A DNA stretch of 64,000 nucleotides from Sulfurovaceae bacterium. Its GTDB lineage: Bacteria; Campylobacterota; Campylobacteria; Campylobacterales; Sulfurovaceae. The position numbers were made by a program, and so were the translations under genes. The stretch covers positions 1 through 64,000 of the forward strand of contig JADGDQ010000003.1 of NCBI GenBank assembly GCA_016744805.1. Direction: 5' to 3'. Below, piece by piece: positions 45,540 through 55,454 of the stretch (positions within the stretch are counted from its first letter, which is position 1; each line of letters starts with the position of its first letter). Under the pieces are notes generated by a model that was not told the origin of the DNA, searched no databases, and saw nothing but the letters and a program-made list of their open reading frames with translations.

Positions 45540-46085
45540 TTAGTTACTATTTAATCTATAATATGGCAAAACCTCAGAGCCATACTCTTGGTTTGTCACT
45601 TTGGCTACACTATTGTAGCTCTCTACCATCCTTGGCATCTCTTGGAGTAGATAGCTATATATACTATCTATATCTCCCTCTTTGGTCTTTGCCAAAAGAC
45701 TTGCATAATCAAAAAGTATATGATAGGTGATATTAATCTGCTTCTGTAACGCCTCTAAATGCAAAATTATCTTATTACTATTAAGTACCTCTTGCAGTTT
45801 ATAGGTCTCATTTTTTAGAAGCTGTAGAGGCATCTTTGGGGAGTCACTAAATTTTCTAAATACTCGCATAAGGTGCATAATCTGATCTTGTGGATTGGCG
45901 TAATCTTTGTTCCATAGAGTGATGATTCTCTCTACACCTTGGCTTATCTGAGCGTCCATAATATTGACTAAAACCTCACGAGGCTTACTACTCTGAGAAG
46001 AGGCGAAGCTTTGTGGTGTAGGAGGTGCAGAGCATAGATTGCTAAAGGATAGAGAGAGTAAGAGTGCTAAGAGTGTTTTTTTCAT
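45540..46085 (-). CDS. Exported protein of unknown function
   Basis: This 181-residue protein has a signal peptide (about residues 1-20, MKKTLLALLLSLSFSNLCSA). The rest is mostly helical, with an Asn/Lys-rich end, and contains DQIMHLMRVFRKFSDSPKMP and ALQKQINITYHILFDYASLL. A cysteine near the cleavage site does not fit a strict lipobox. I do not recognise the family. It lies 11 bases upstream of the UbiD gene and 51 bases downstream of nhaC on the same strand. Confidence 0.6.
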   Translation of the reverse strand: MKKTLLALLLSLSFSNLCSAPPTPQSFASSQSSKPREVLVNIMDAQISQGVERIITLWNKDYANPQDQIMHLMRVFRKFSDSPKMPLQLLKNETYKLQEVLNSNKIILHLEALQKQINITYHILFDYASLLAKTKEGDIDSIYSYLLQEMPRMVESYNSVAKVTNQEYGSEVLPYYRLNSN

Positions 46086-46136
46086 ATTTTCCTCACTATT
46101 TGAATCAAAAATTGTACCCTAAATCTTTTAATCTTA

Positions 46137-47516
46137 CTACGACAAAATCCAACCAAAGAGCAAAAATGCCACTCCTGCCATCGCTCCTCCTAGAAGAGCG
46201 TAGGGTATCTGTGTGCGTACATGCTCTATATGGTCACACTCTGCTGCCATAGAGGAGACAATAGTAGTATCAGAGATAGGCGATGCGTGGTCTCCAAAGA
46301 TACCTCCTGAGATAACAGCAGCGATAAGCAGTGGTAAATCTAAACCCATTGTAGCCCCCAAAGATAAAGCAATAGGCATCATAATAGAAAAAGTCCCCCA
46401 ACTTGTCCCTGTGGAGAGTGCTGTTATGGCTGATACTAGAAAGATAAGCAGAGGGATAAAGAGTGAGGGGATAGTACCACTTAGAAGTTCTGCTAGGTAT
46501 CTAGCTGTATCTAGCTCTTTGATAACACTCCCAATAAGCAGAGCCAAAACAATAATAACCCCCAAAGGAATCATCTCGCCCATACCACGATAGAGAGCAT
46601 CAAAATACTCTTTATGCTTCATAACTTTAGATGGAATATAGTAAAGATACAAAAAAATCAGTGTTACAATCACTGCGTAATAGACCGCTGTAGAGCCACT
46701 CCCTGCAAAAATATCTCCTTTGCCTGTGATATACAATGCTATAGGAACAGTTGCAACCATTACAATAAGAGGTAGAAGCATCTGATAGAGGTTAGCTTTT
46801 TGTTGATTTTGAGGGTTTGTATTGATATAGGCTATAGCTTTGGCATCTCTCATAGCTCCTATATTCCAATCTTTCAAAATAACAAACAGCACAATAAGAA
46901 GCGTAAAGATAGCATAGAAGTTATAAGGTATCGAAGCAAGAAGCAAAGATACCCCACTCCCCTCCACCACTCCACTCTCTATAGCAGTCATAATAAGCCC
47001 CAACAGCAATGCACCCCAAGCATTTAGAGGGATAAGTGAACAGATTGGTGCTGAGGTAGAGTCACAGATATAGGCTAGTTTTTCTCTGCTTACGCCATTT
47101 TTATCACAAAGAGGTTTTGCCACGACTCCTGCAATAAGTGCCGTAATAGAGGACTCTATAAAGATAACTACACCCAAAAAATATGCCAAAAGCATAGAGC
47201 CTTTAGGGGAGTCAACACGACTCGCTTTTTGGCTAATCCATACTACAAATCGCTCTATGGCTCCACTCTCATTCAAAACTCTCATAATCGCCCCCACAAG
47301 CAGAATAAAGAGTACAGTCTTGGTAATCCACCCCTGAGCAAAGAGCGTAATAATCCCATTAAAAATAGCTACAAAAGCTTCATCTATTTGATAATTATGC
47401 ACCACTAACTCACCAGCAAAAATACCACCCAAAAGAGAGACAACAACATCTCTAGTCACAATAGCCAAGATGATTGTCAAGAGTGGTATAACCAGCGAAA
47501 TAACTCCATACTCCAT
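46137..47516 (-). CDS. nhaC: NhaC-family Na+/H+ antiporter
   Basis: This 459-residue protein has about 11-12 membrane helices. Conserved segments ALSTGTSWGTFSIMMPIA and GGIFGDHASPISDTTIVSSM mark the NhaC/IT superfamily; the second also contains aspartates typical of ion sites. FIESSITALIAGVVAKPLCD adds support. Such proteins exchange sodium for protons, and some family members carry organic acids or amino acids, so the substrate is not certain. It starts 3 bases after the lgt stop in a shared operon. Confidence 0.85.
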   Translation of the reverse strand: MEYGVISLVIPLLTIILAIVTRDVVVSLLGGIFAGELVVHNYQIDEAFVAIFNGIITLFAQGWITKTVLFILLVGAIMRVLNESGAIERFVVWISQKASRVDSPKGSMLLAYFLGVVIFIESSITALIAGVVAKPLCDKNGVSREKLAYICDSTSAPICSLIPLNAWGALLLGLIMTAIESGVVEGSGVSLLLASIPYNFYAIFTLLIVLFVILKDWNIGAMRDAKAIAYINTNPQNQQKANLYQMLLPLIVMVATVPIALYITGKGDIFAGSGSTAVYYAVIVTLIFLYLYYIPSKVMKHKEYFDALYRGMGEMIPLGVIIVLALLIGSVIKELDTARYLAELLSGTIPSLFIPLLIFLVSAITALSTGTSWGTFSIMMPIALSLGATMGLDLPLLIAAVISGGIFGDHASPISDTTIVSSMAAECDHIEHVRTQIPYALLGGAMAGVAFLLFGWILS

Positions 47517-47518
47517 AA

Positions 47519-48292
47519 CTAGCTCCTCTTATAGAAAAAGAGTGTATAGAGTCCAAGTACAATAAAAGGAATACTCAAAAACTGCCCTGTACTCAAGAGT
47601 AACTCATTACTATACGCCTCTTGTTTTAACTTGACAAACTCTATCAAAAAACGCACTCCAAAAACAGAGATAAGATAGAATCCAAAAAGATAGCCATCTT
47701 TGAGTGCAGACTTAGAGTTTTTGTAAAGATACACTATAATAAAAAAGAGGAAAAAATAGCTCAAAGACTCATAGAGCTGTGCAGGGTGTCTAGGGGTAGC
47801 ATCAAAATTACTAAAGATAATAGCCCAAGGTAGCGTACAGACTGTTCCAATAATCTCTGAATTAAAGAAGTTCCCTATACGGATAAATGCCCCAGCTAAG
47901 AGAGCAGGAATTACAATGCGGTCCAAAAGCCATATATATCTGTAGTTATATCTTAAAGAGAAGATATAGAGGCTCATAACCACACCCATAGCTCCCCCAT
48001 GACTAGCAAGTCCACCTTGCCATACTGCAAATATCTTTAGAGGGTTTGCAAGATAATAGCTAGGGTCATAGAAGAGACAATGCCCTAGCCTCGCTCCAAT
48101 CACAGCCCCTAAAATTACATACAAAAAGAGATGCTCTACATCCTCTATCTTCTGCTCTTCATGGGTAAATATCCACTCCATAATCTTCATCCCCACAAAA
48201 AAAGCCAAAGCAAAAAGCACTCCATACCAATGGATACTCAAACTCCCAAAACTTATCAAAACAGGATCACCACTCCATACTATATACTCCAT
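47519..48292 (-). CDS. lgt: Prolipoprotein diacylglyceryl transferase
   Basis: This 257-residue membrane enzyme transfers diacylglycerol to the lipobox cysteine of prolipoproteins. The Lgt signature is IRIGNFFNSEIIGTVCTLPW, and the conserved HGG-type motif WQGGLASHGGAMG is present. Seven membrane segments are visible. The length fits. It lies 16 bases downstream of the exonuclease gene and just upstream of nhaC. Confidence 0.95.
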   Translation of the reverse strand: MEYIVWSGDPVLISFGSLSIHWYGVLFALAFFVGMKIMEWIFTHEEQKIEDVEHLFLYVILGAVIGARLGHCLFYDPSYYLANPLKIFAVWQGGLASHGGAMGVVMSLYIFSLRYNYRYIWLLDRIVIPALLAGAFIRIGNFFNSEIIGTVCTLPWAIIFSNFDATPRHPAQLYESLSYFFLFFIIVYLYKNSKSALKDGYLFGFYLISVFGVRFLIEFVKLKQEAYSNELLLSTGQFLSIPFIVLGLYTLFFYKRS

Positions 48293-48307
48293 TACACCCT
48301 CCTCTGC

Positions 48308-49048
48308 CTAGCTATAGTAATCAAGCGTATACTGCATATCTTCATCTAGCTCTAAGCTCTTTTGCATCCATGCAATATAGCCTCTATCTTGATGCGAAAT
48401 CTCCTCTATACTCTCCCCTTTGTATTTACCAAACTTAAATGTTTTCATCAACACAGGGGTCACTGTAAGCTCTGCTAATTTTGCCATTATATCACTCTCT
48501 GGGAACTGTCTTTGAACCTCTTTGACTAATTTAGAGAGCAGAAGCTTCATCACAATAACATCACCAATAGCATCATGGGCTTTGATTGTCTCTCCTACCC
48601 TCTTGGCCTCTGCAACCTCATCTTTATAGAGTTCTAGTGCATAACGAAAGTATTGCAAACGGTGGTAAGGCATATCAGGGTAGAGGTGCTTACTACACCT
48701 TAGTGTATCTATAAGTGTAAAGTTATTCACAAACCCCTCTTTTTTGAGCATACCCAAATCAAAATCAATATTATGAGCTATCAGATAGTTCTCCTCTTGA
48801 TTGATACTCAGAAGCTTTGTATAAAAGTCTGTCTCTATAAATGGTGCTTTCTGCTCTATCATATCAGGAGTGATATTATGCACCTCCATCGCCTCTACAC
48901 TAATAGGCAAGGATGCACTACAGAGTTCGTTATAGACCTCTATATGCTCTTTGTTATAGATAATAAATGCACCTATCTGTATGATGCGGTCTCTCTCTTG
49001 ATTGCCTGTTGTCTCTGTATCAAAAAGAACATAAGTTGCCATATTCAT
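48308..49048 (-). CDS. DnaQ-like 3'-5' exonuclease
   Basis: This 246-residue protein is a DEDDh exonuclease: Exo I VLFDTETTG, Exo II LIAHNIDFDLG, Exo III AHDAIGDVIVMKLLL. The first ~185 residues form the exonuclease domain. The end (FKFGKYKGESIEEISHQDRGYIAWM) is a separate small module, like DUF3820, often attached to DnaQ-like proteins. It may act in proofreading or RNA trimming; it is not fused to a polymerase. The start may be ATG 49048 or 49042. It is the first gene of an exonuclease-lgt-nhaC run. Confidence 0.87.
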   Translation of the reverse strand: MNMATYVLFDTETTGNQERDRIIQIGAFIIYNKEHIEVYNELCSASLPISVEAMEVHNITPDMIEQKAPFIETDFYTKLLSINQEENYLIAHNIDFDLGMLKKEGFVNNFTLIDTLRCSKHLYPDMPYHRLQYFRYALELYKDEVAEAKRVGETIKAHDAIGDVIVMKLLLSKLVKEVQRQFPESDIMAKLAELTVTPVLMKTFKFGKYKGESIEEISHQDRGYIAWMQKSLELDEDMQYTLDYYS

Positions 49049-49161
49049 TCTACCTTTGTAAATCTTATTTCAAATTTTACCCTTATTTTCTTCTAAAAAC
49101 CTCTATTTTAGCTTAATAGAGTTTTTGTATAATGCTCATAAATTTAAAACTAGGGAAAAAC

Positions 49162-49503
49162 ATGACGATATATGGTATCAAAACATGCTCCACAGTAGGA
49201 AAAGCTAGAAAGTTTATGAGAGAGAATGGTATTGAGTTTGATTTTGTTGATTATAAAGAGACCTCTGTAGATGAGACAAAGATTCGCCAATGGTTAGAGC
49301 AGATAGATATAAAAGTACTTTTTAACACGCGTGGCACAAAATATAGAGAACTCAAACTCAAAGAGCTTACCCTTGATGATGAGGGAAAAATAGCATGGAT
49401 GGCAAGAGAGAACTATCTAATAAAACGCCCTGTTATTGAGTATGATAAAGATAAAGTAGTCGTAGCCTATGAGGAAGCTCTCTACCAAAAGATTTTTTTA
49501 TAA
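49162..49503 (+). CDS. ArsC/Spx-family thioredoxin-fold protein
   Basis: This 113-residue protein starts at ATG 49162, preceded by AGGGAAA; the in-frame ATG at 49132 lies too far upstream. MTIYGIKTCSTVGKARKFM has the single N-terminal cysteine of the ArsC fold, and VLFNTRGTKYREL and KRPVIEYDKDKVVVAY follow. It resembles YffB-type members. Arsenate reduction is not shown by sequence; other ArsC-fold members act as regulators or thiol proteins. Confidence 0.82.
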   Translation: MTIYGIKTCSTVGKARKFMRENGIEFDFVDYKETSVDETKIRQWLEQIDIKVLFNTRGTKYRELKLKELTLDDEGKIAWMARENYLIKRPVIEYDKDKVVVAYEEALYQKIFL

Positions 49504-49571
49504 TCGCTAGAAAGGCTCTCTTTTCCTAAAAAAAAGTGTATACTTCTAAAAAATTTATAGAGGTTATATCC

Positions 49572-51437
49572 ATGAAAGATTTTGGTTTAGATATTTGGGG
49601 TGATGATAATTTTATTATTAAAGATGGTCAAATTCTCCTCAATTATGCCAATCAACCCTCTCTTCTTGAGATTACAAAAGAGATACGAACCAAAGGCTAC
49701 AAAGGTCCTATTTTACTCCGCTTTCCTCATCTTATTAAAAAGCAGATTGATACGCTCTTTGCAACCTTTCAAGAGGCAAGAGAGTCATTTGCATACCAAG
49801 GCTCTTTCTATGCTGTATTTCCACTCAAAGTCAACCAATTCCCCAACTTTGTAGACTCTCTTATGGAGGTCTCCAAGCCCTATAACTATGGGCTAGAGGC
49901 AGGAAGCAAAGCGGAGCTTATTATCGCTATGTCACAAACCCCCATTGGCGCACCCATTACAGTCAATGGATTTAAAGACAAAGAGATGATAGCTCTCTGT
50001 TTTATCACCGCAAAGATGGGGCATTTTATTACAGTGACCATAGAGGGTCTAGGGGAGTTAGAGACTATTATAGAGGTGGCAAAAGAGTTTAATAGCACAC
50101 AAGAATCCTTTGTAGCCCCCCAAATTGGTATGCGGATTAGACTCCATAGCTCAGGGGTAGGAGCATGGGCAAAGAGTGGTGGGTATAGCTCTAAGTTTGG
50201 TCTCACCTCTACAGAACTCTTAGAGGGGTATGACCTACTCTCTAACAATGGACTCCTAGAGCACTTTTCGATGATTCATTTTCATATAGGCTCTCAGATG
50301 AGTGAAATCTCTGCACTCAAAAAAGCTCTAAGAGAGGCAGGAAATATCTATGCAGACCTCAAAAACCGTGGAGCATCCTCACTTCGAGCCATCAATATAG
50401 GCGGTGGTTTAGCCGTGGAGTACGCACAGCATAGCTACGCAGTAGAGAGAAACTACTCCCTCAAAGAGTTTGCCAATGATGTTATCTTTTTGATGCAAGA
50501 GATAGCAAAATCCAAAGGCGTACCACAGCCTGATATATTTACAGAGTCAGGACGCTATATTGCTGCAAGTCACTCTGTGCTTATTGCTCCTGTACTAGAG
50601 CTATTCTCTCAGGAGTATCACCAAAAAAGCCTCCGCCTCAAAGAGCAAAACCCACCACTTGTTCAAGAGCTTTATGACCTTTTTAACTCACTATCACACA
50701 CCAATGCACACGAATATCTCCATGATGCACTCGACCACCTAGAGTCACTCTTTACCCTCTTTGATTTAGGATATATTGACCTTGAAGATAAGTCTAATAC
50801 AGAGATACTAGTAAATCTCATTATTAAAAAAGCTATTGTACTGCTTAAAGATGAAGATAGCAAAGAGTTAAAACGACTCCAAAACCGCATTCAAGAGAAG
50901 TACCTTGTGAATTTTTCAGTCTTTCAATCCCTACCAGATTTCTGGGGACTCTCTCAGAATTTCCCTATTATGCCTCTAGATAGATTAGACATCAAACCCA
51001 ACCGCCCTGCAAGTATTTGGGATATTACATGCGATAGCGACGGAGCAATAGAGTTTAATCCAAAACTACCTCTGTATCTGCATGATATAGATGTTACCCA
51101 AGAGGAGTACTTTTTGGGCTTTTTCCTCACAGGTGCATACCAAGAAGTATTAGGAATGAAACACAACCTCTTTACACATCCTACAGAAGTAGTTGTAAGC
51201 TTTGATAAAGAGGGGAATAGAGAACTCAAAAATATTATTGAGGCTCAAAACCTTTTGGATATCTTGGATGATTTAGATTATAATACAAACAAAATAGATA
51301 AACAACTCAAATTTACTATAGAATCTTCTAATGTATTAACTCATGAAGGGAAAATAGATATTCTAGGTAAACTTTATCTATATTTAAGTGAAAATAGCTA
51401 TCTTAAAACTATTCAAGCTACAAAGGAGAGTTTATGA
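49572..51437 (+). CDS. speA: Biosynthetic arginine decarboxylase
   Basis: This 621-residue PLP enzyme makes agmatine from arginine for polyamine synthesis. The start is ATG 49572 (MKDFGLDIWGDDNF), preceded by AGAGG. The PLP lysine is K86 in YAVFPLKVNQ; later come HFHIGSQMSEI, INIGGGLAVEY and ESGRYIAASHSV. The length is that of SpeA and longer than ornithine decarboxylases. Its stop overlaps the cysE ATG by 4 bases. Confidence 0.95.
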   Translation: MKDFGLDIWGDDNFIIKDGQILLNYANQPSLLEITKEIRTKGYKGPILLRFPHLIKKQIDTLFATFQEARESFAYQGSFYAVFPLKVNQFPNFVDSLMEVSKPYNYGLEAGSKAELIIAMSQTPIGAPITVNGFKDKEMIALCFITAKMGHFITVTIEGLGELETIIEVAKEFNSTQESFVAPQIGMRIRLHSSGVGAWAKSGGYSSKFGLTSTELLEGYDLLSNNGLLEHFSMIHFHIGSQMSEISALKKALREAGNIYADLKNRGASSLRAINIGGGLAVEYAQHSYAVERNYSLKEFANDVIFLMQEIAKSKGVPQPDIFTESGRYIAASHSVLIAPVLELFSQEYHQKSLRLKEQNPPLVQELYDLFNSLSHTNAHEYLHDALDHLESLFTLFDLGYIDLEDKSNTEILVNLIIKKAIVLLKDEDSKELKRLQNRIQEKYLVNFSVFQSLPDFWGLSQNFPIMPLDRLDIKPNRPASIWDITCDSDGAIEFNPKLPLYLHDIDVTQEEYFLGFFLTGAYQEVLGMKHNLFTHPTEVVVSFDKEGNRELKNIIEAQNLLDILDDLDYNTNKIDKQLKFTIESSNVLTHEGKIDILGKLYLYLSENSYLKTIQATKESL

Positions 51438-52135
51438 GACTCTATACTCTTATTAAAGAGGATTTTTTAAATGTCAAAAGAAATGATCCTGCTTTACACT
51501 CTAGTTTTGAACTATTATTTAACTATCCTGGTTTATGGGCTCTATTTTTTCATCGTCATGCACACTGGCTCTACAACAGAGGTCTGCGTTTTTTACCACG
51601 ATTTATCTCAGCTATTGGACAGTTTTTGACCACTATTGATATTCATCCAGCTGCACAAATAGGCGAAAGAGTTTTTATTGACCATGGTGTAGGTGTAGTA
51701 ATTGGTGAGACTGCTATTATAGGACAAGATGTTGTTATTTATCAACAAGTTACTCTAGGAGGGGTAAGCCTAACTAGTGGAAAAAGACACCCTACAGTAG
51801 AAGATAATGTAGTTATAGGTGCAGGGTCTAAGATTTTGGGAAATATTACTATTGGCAAAAACTCAAAAGTAGGTGCCAACTCTGTAGTAGTCAAAGATGT
51901 TCCCCCAAACTCCACAGCCATAGGTATCCCTGCAAGAGTCATAAAAAGAGGTTTTGATAAAAACCCTTTGAGTCATAATAAAATTCCAGATATTAATAAA
52001 GAGATTTTTGAGTACCTTGTCAAACGATTAGCAGTACTAGAACATGCCGTCAAAACAGGAGATACCCTCTCTATGGAAAAAGAAGACCATGAGTTAGCAG
52101 AGGTTTACAATACATTTATCAAAGCTATGGATTAA
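51434..52135 (+). CDS. cysE: Serine O-acetyltransferase
   Basis: This 233-residue enzyme acetylates serine for cysteine synthesis. It has the CysE N-terminal helical region (FHRHAHWLYNRGLRFLPR) and a left-handed hexapeptide domain (about residues 70-170) with DHGVGVVIGETAIIGQDVVI and GAGSKILGNITIGKNSKVGANSVV. The catalytic His/Asp are in HPTVEDNVVIGAG and IDHGVGV. It is translationally coupled to speA, and 6 bases separate its stop from the convergent DUF819 gene. Confidence 0.93.
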   Translation: MRLYTLIKEDFLNVKRNDPALHSSFELLFNYPGLWALFFHRHAHWLYNRGLRFLPRFISAIGQFLTTIDIHPAAQIGERVFIDHGVGVVIGETAIIGQDVVIYQQVTLGGVSLTSGKRHPTVEDNVVIGAGSKILGNITIGKNSKVGANSVVVKDVPPNSTAIGIPARVIKRGFDKNPLSHNKIPDINKEIFEYLVKRLAVLEHAVKTGDTLSMEKEDHELAEVYNTFIKAMD

Positions 52136-52141
52136 CAGATA

Positions 52142-53302
52142 TTATCCTGCTATCATCTGCATAGCTTTGCCCACAGCCAAGCCTCCAAAAGTTCCTAAAA
52201 TGTATCCCATCATAGCCATCAATACTCCTATAGGAATAAGTGACTTAGAGTAAGCTCCTGCAAGTATTGGAGCAGAGGCTACGCCTCCTATATTTGCAAG
52301 CGAAGCAACTCCTAGTGTAAATAAATCCAACTTAAATATCTTGGCAAACACAAGCATTATTATCCCATGAATAGCAATAATCATAAATCCTGCCACTACA
52401 TACAAAGGTGCCTGTGTAAGTTCTGAAAAATTAGCACGAGAAGCAATCAGAGCCACCATAAGATAGAGCAAAATATTACCTAGTTCACTCGAACCTGCCA
52501 TTTTACCAAAAGGAGTCATAGCAAAAATTATCCCTATAATTGTAGTAATAATAACAACCCAAGTATTTGTTGTTACAAAATTATTGATAGGAAGATAAGG
52601 AGCAATAGTTTGGCTTATAACAGAAACCAAAAGAGCCATACCAAGAAGCAAAAAAAGTGAATGAAACGAGATAGCTTCTGTAGTTTTTGCCAAAGAGAGC
52701 TTTTGACCCACTGTTTCAAGCGTAGATGTATCAGCATTACTCCAATGGTTAAATCTATGTGCCAAAGGTACAAGAGCCAAAAGAAGCATAATATATACAG
52801 AGTAATTTATAGAATCTATAAGCAGAGCATAGCCCATCTTGCTATCTGGCACAGCTAATGCACTCTGAATAGCTACCATATTAGCAGTCCCCCCCATCCA
52901 GCTTCCACACAAAGCCGAAAAAGCTCTCCATGCATCAGGTTCAAAGAGATGTTCTAAAAAAGCAAACATCCCAATAAATCCTATGGCTATACTAACTGTA
53001 GCTAGCAAAAAAGTAAAAACCATCTTTATACCCAATGCTCTAATCTGACGCAAATCAGCATGTAATAAAAGCAAAAAAATCATTGCAGGTAAAATATTAG
53101 ATTTAACACTCTTATAAGTAGCCGTAATCTCTACACTCTTTTGCCATACTCCTAGCGTAGAAAATACCATAGCAGTAAAATAGATAATTACAATAGCAGG
53201 TAAATACTCAAATATTTTCCATTTATAATACTCTTGTGCATAAACAACCAACGAAGCAATTACAATAAGCACAGTAATATATGCAAATCCATTTTCTATC
53301 AT
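52142..53302 (-). CDS. DUF819-family membrane protein
   Basis: This 386-residue protein has about 10-11 membrane segments. Conserved stretches SALCGSWMGGTANMVAIQSAL and GVASLANIGGVASAPILAGAY are typical of DUF819/YjcL proteins, thought to be transporters of unknown substrate. Its ATG overlaps the stop of the HpaII-type endonuclease gene by 4 bases, so it appears to be the last gene of the restriction-modification string. Confidence 0.85.
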   Translation of the reverse strand: MIENGFAYITVLIVIASLVVYAQEYYKWKIFEYLPAIVIIYFTAMVFSTLGVWQKSVEITATYKSVKSNILPAMIFLLLLHADLRQIRALGIKMVFTFLLATVSIAIGFIGMFAFLEHLFEPDAWRAFSALCGSWMGGTANMVAIQSALAVPDSKMGYALLIDSINYSVYIMLLLALVPLAHRFNHWSNADTSTLETVGQKLSLAKTTEAISFHSLFLLLGMALLVSVISQTIAPYLPINNFVTTNTWVVIITTIIGIIFAMTPFGKMAGSSELGNILLYLMVALIASRANFSELTQAPLYVVAGFMIIAIHGIIMLVFAKIFKLDLFTLGVASLANIGGVASAPILAGAYSKSLIPIGVLMAMMGYILGTFGGLAVGKAMQMIAG

Positions 53303-54366
53303 GACTTAAACCTAATTTGTAAATTGAGTTTAAAATAATATTTATCATTCTCTTTGTAAATATCAAACATTTTATATCTAGTTGAACTTGGACTCTCTAG
53401 CTTAATATTGTCAATCAAATAAGTATCAACAATACTTTTAAAATAAATTAAATCCAACAGATATACTGCACCTGTTTTTGTGACTATAATAATACCACCA
53501 TTAACTTCATTGATTCCATCCCAAGCTTCACTTGCTCTCATGCCAAATGTTACAGCATTCGCAAAATCACCTATTTTCTTTTTGTAATAAATTTCAGAAG
53601 TTGTATCATTAATGATAGATACCAATAATTTTTTAATATCTTTTTCATTGTCTTCATAAGATAAAATTAACATTTGAGCTAAAATTTTATCTAAATCAGA
53701 ATCAATCAGTTTTAAATTATTAGCAAAGAGAGTACTTTCGGTTTGAATAAACTTAAAAACTGCTCCATTTGATTTTAGAAAGTTACATCTATCTAATAGC
53801 TTTTTTCTACCCTTAATAATATTATTTTGTTTCATTATTTCATCATCTATATTTTCTATTTCATAAATAAAATTTGTATGCCTAGAGGCGTTTAAAAGTG
53901 TAGGAGGGCTTCCTAGATTAGATTTAATATTGTATGTTAAATTTATACTCATTTCTCTTTTTTTATCCAATACTCTAGCACTTAAGTCACCCTTAGTTTT
54001 TGAGCTTCCTTTAAACTTTTTACCATCAAGAAAGTCATTAATGAAAGGTTCTATTTCCTCTATCTCAAATGAACCTTTTGATTTTTTGTGAGTCATAATT
54101 TTTTCTAATAACAACTCTTTTTTCTCTTTGATAGTATCAATTAAATAGATATTTTCAATATTATTAGCTCTTATCTTAGTGATATTTTTATCTTTTTGAA
54201 TTTTATATCTTCTATTATCTGCGAGGTATATCTCTCTAATTTCAAAAGTATTAGTATTTATCACTTTTAGATGCGCATCAGTTATTGCTAAATTTGGATA
54301 AATCAAAAGTGTCAAAAAAGTATAAAGTTCTGACCATTCACCTCTATTAAATCCCATAATTTTCAA
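53299..54366 (-). CDS. HpaII-family type II restriction endonuclease
   Basis: This 355-residue protein has the family opening GFNRGEWSELYTFLTLLI and the family end TPSSTRYKMFDIYKEND-type text with YYFKLNLQIRF. HpaII cuts CCGG. It overlaps the methyltransferase gene by 20 bases, forming a methyltransferase-endonuclease pair on one strand. The target CCGG is inferred from the family. I did not assign catalytic residues. Confidence 0.85.
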   Translation of the reverse strand: MKIMGFNRGEWSELYTFLTLLIYPNLAITDAHLKVINTNTFEIREIYLADNRRYKIQKDKNITKIRANNIENIYLIDTIKEKKELLLEKIMTHKKSKGSFEIEEIEPFINDFLDGKKFKGSSKTKGDLSARVLDKKREMSINLTYNIKSNLGSPPTLLNASRHTNFIYEIENIDDEIMKQNNIIKGRKKLLDRCNFLKSNGAVFKFIQTESTLFANNLKLIDSDLDKILAQMLILSYEDNEKDIKKLLVSIINDTTSEIYYKKKIGDFANAVTFGMRASEAWDGINEVNGGIIIVTKTGAVYLLDLIYFKSIVDTYLIDNIKLESPSSTRYKMFDIYKENDKYYFKLNLQIRFKS

Positions 54367-55453
54367 ACTCCGCTAATTGTTTATACATATATTTTGCTAA
54401 CTCTTCTATCACTGGTATTGAAACAGAATTGCCTAATTGCTTATACTGTTGTGTTTCACTTACTTTTTTTGGAAATGAAAAAGTATCTTTGCCATCTTCA
54501 ACAAAGGCATAATCTTTAAAGCCTTGCAGTCTTGCCCATTCATTTGGAGTCATAACTCTAATACCTTGGTCATTGATAGGTGTCTTTTTTGTACCAAACA
54601 TCATCCCATAATATTCTGGTTTTTCTTGTAAGACTAAATTTCGCTCTTTTCCACTTCCACCTGTGGCTAAAATAGTATTTGAAATGGGGTTTTCTCCAAT
54701 ATTTACTACTTTGTAGCCAAAACCATTGCCTTTAGATTGATGGTTGGCTTTGTGTTTTTCTAATGTTTTAATATACTGTTCTGATAAGTAATATTTGGCA
54801 GATACATTCTCTTCTAACAACTCATATAAATTATTAAAAATAGGTTTATCTTTTTTAGTAGGGAGTTCTTTAAATTTGTAATTATTAGGTACTAAATCTT
54901 TTCTAAATCCCATAATATAAGTCCTAACTCTTTTTTGTGGCAGTCCAAAATCTACAGTTTTTCTTAAAAATGATTTTGAATCATAGCTTAGAAGACCATC
55001 AATATCTTCTACTCCCACAATTTCATATCCCAACTCTTTGACCAAAGTATCTATAATAATTTTAAAGGTTTTCCCTTTATCATGCCGAAAGAGTCCTTCT
55101 ACATTTTCTAATAAAAAGGCTTTGGGTTGTGTGCGTTTGAGTATATCAGCCACATCAAAAAAGAGTGTACCTCTTGTGCTATCTTCAAAACCTCTCTTCT
55201 CTCCTGCAATAGAAAATGCTTGACAAGGAAAACCAGCAAGTAAAATATCATAAGATAAATTTTGAACTTTTTCTTTAAACTCTTCACTTCTAACATCATT
55301 AAGTGGATTTTCTCCATAAAGATGTTCATAAGTCATACAAGCATATTTATCAATTTCTGCTGATAAAATATTTTCATACTCCCCTACCCGTTCAAATCCT
55401 TTTCTCACCCCACCAATCCCACAAAAAAGATCTATAGTTTTATATTTTGTCAT
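54347..55453 (-). CDS. DNA cytosine-5 methyltransferase (HpaII partner)
   Basis: This 368-residue C5 methyltransferase has motif I DLFCGIGGVRKGFE, motif IV with the catalytic cysteine in GFPCQAFSIAG, motif VI ENVEGLF, motif VIII QKRVRTYIMG, and motif X QLGNSVSIPVIEELA. All are intact. It is paired with the HpaII-type endonuclease, with the endonuclease gene starting inside its 3' end, so CCGG is the expected site. It lies one base after the other C5 methyltransferase gene. Confidence 0.93.
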   Translation of the reverse strand: MTKYKTIDLFCGIGGVRKGFERVGEYENILSAEIDKYACMTYEHLYGENPLNDVRSEEFKEKVQNLSYDILLAGFPCQAFSIAGEKRGFEDSTRGTLFFDVADILKRTQPKAFLLENVEGLFRHDKGKTFKIIIDTLVKELGYEIVGVEDIDGLLSYDSKSFLRKTVDFGLPQKRVRTYIMGFRKDLVPNNYKFKELPTKKDKPIFNNLYELLEENVSAKYYLSEQYIKTLEKHKANHQSKGNGFGYKVVNIGENPISNTILATGGSGKERNLVLQEKPEYYGMMFGTKKTPINDQGIRVMTPNEWARLQGFKDYAFVEDGKDTFSFPKKVSETQQYKQLGNSVSIPVIEELAKYMYKQLAEFENYGI

Positions 55454-55454
55454 A

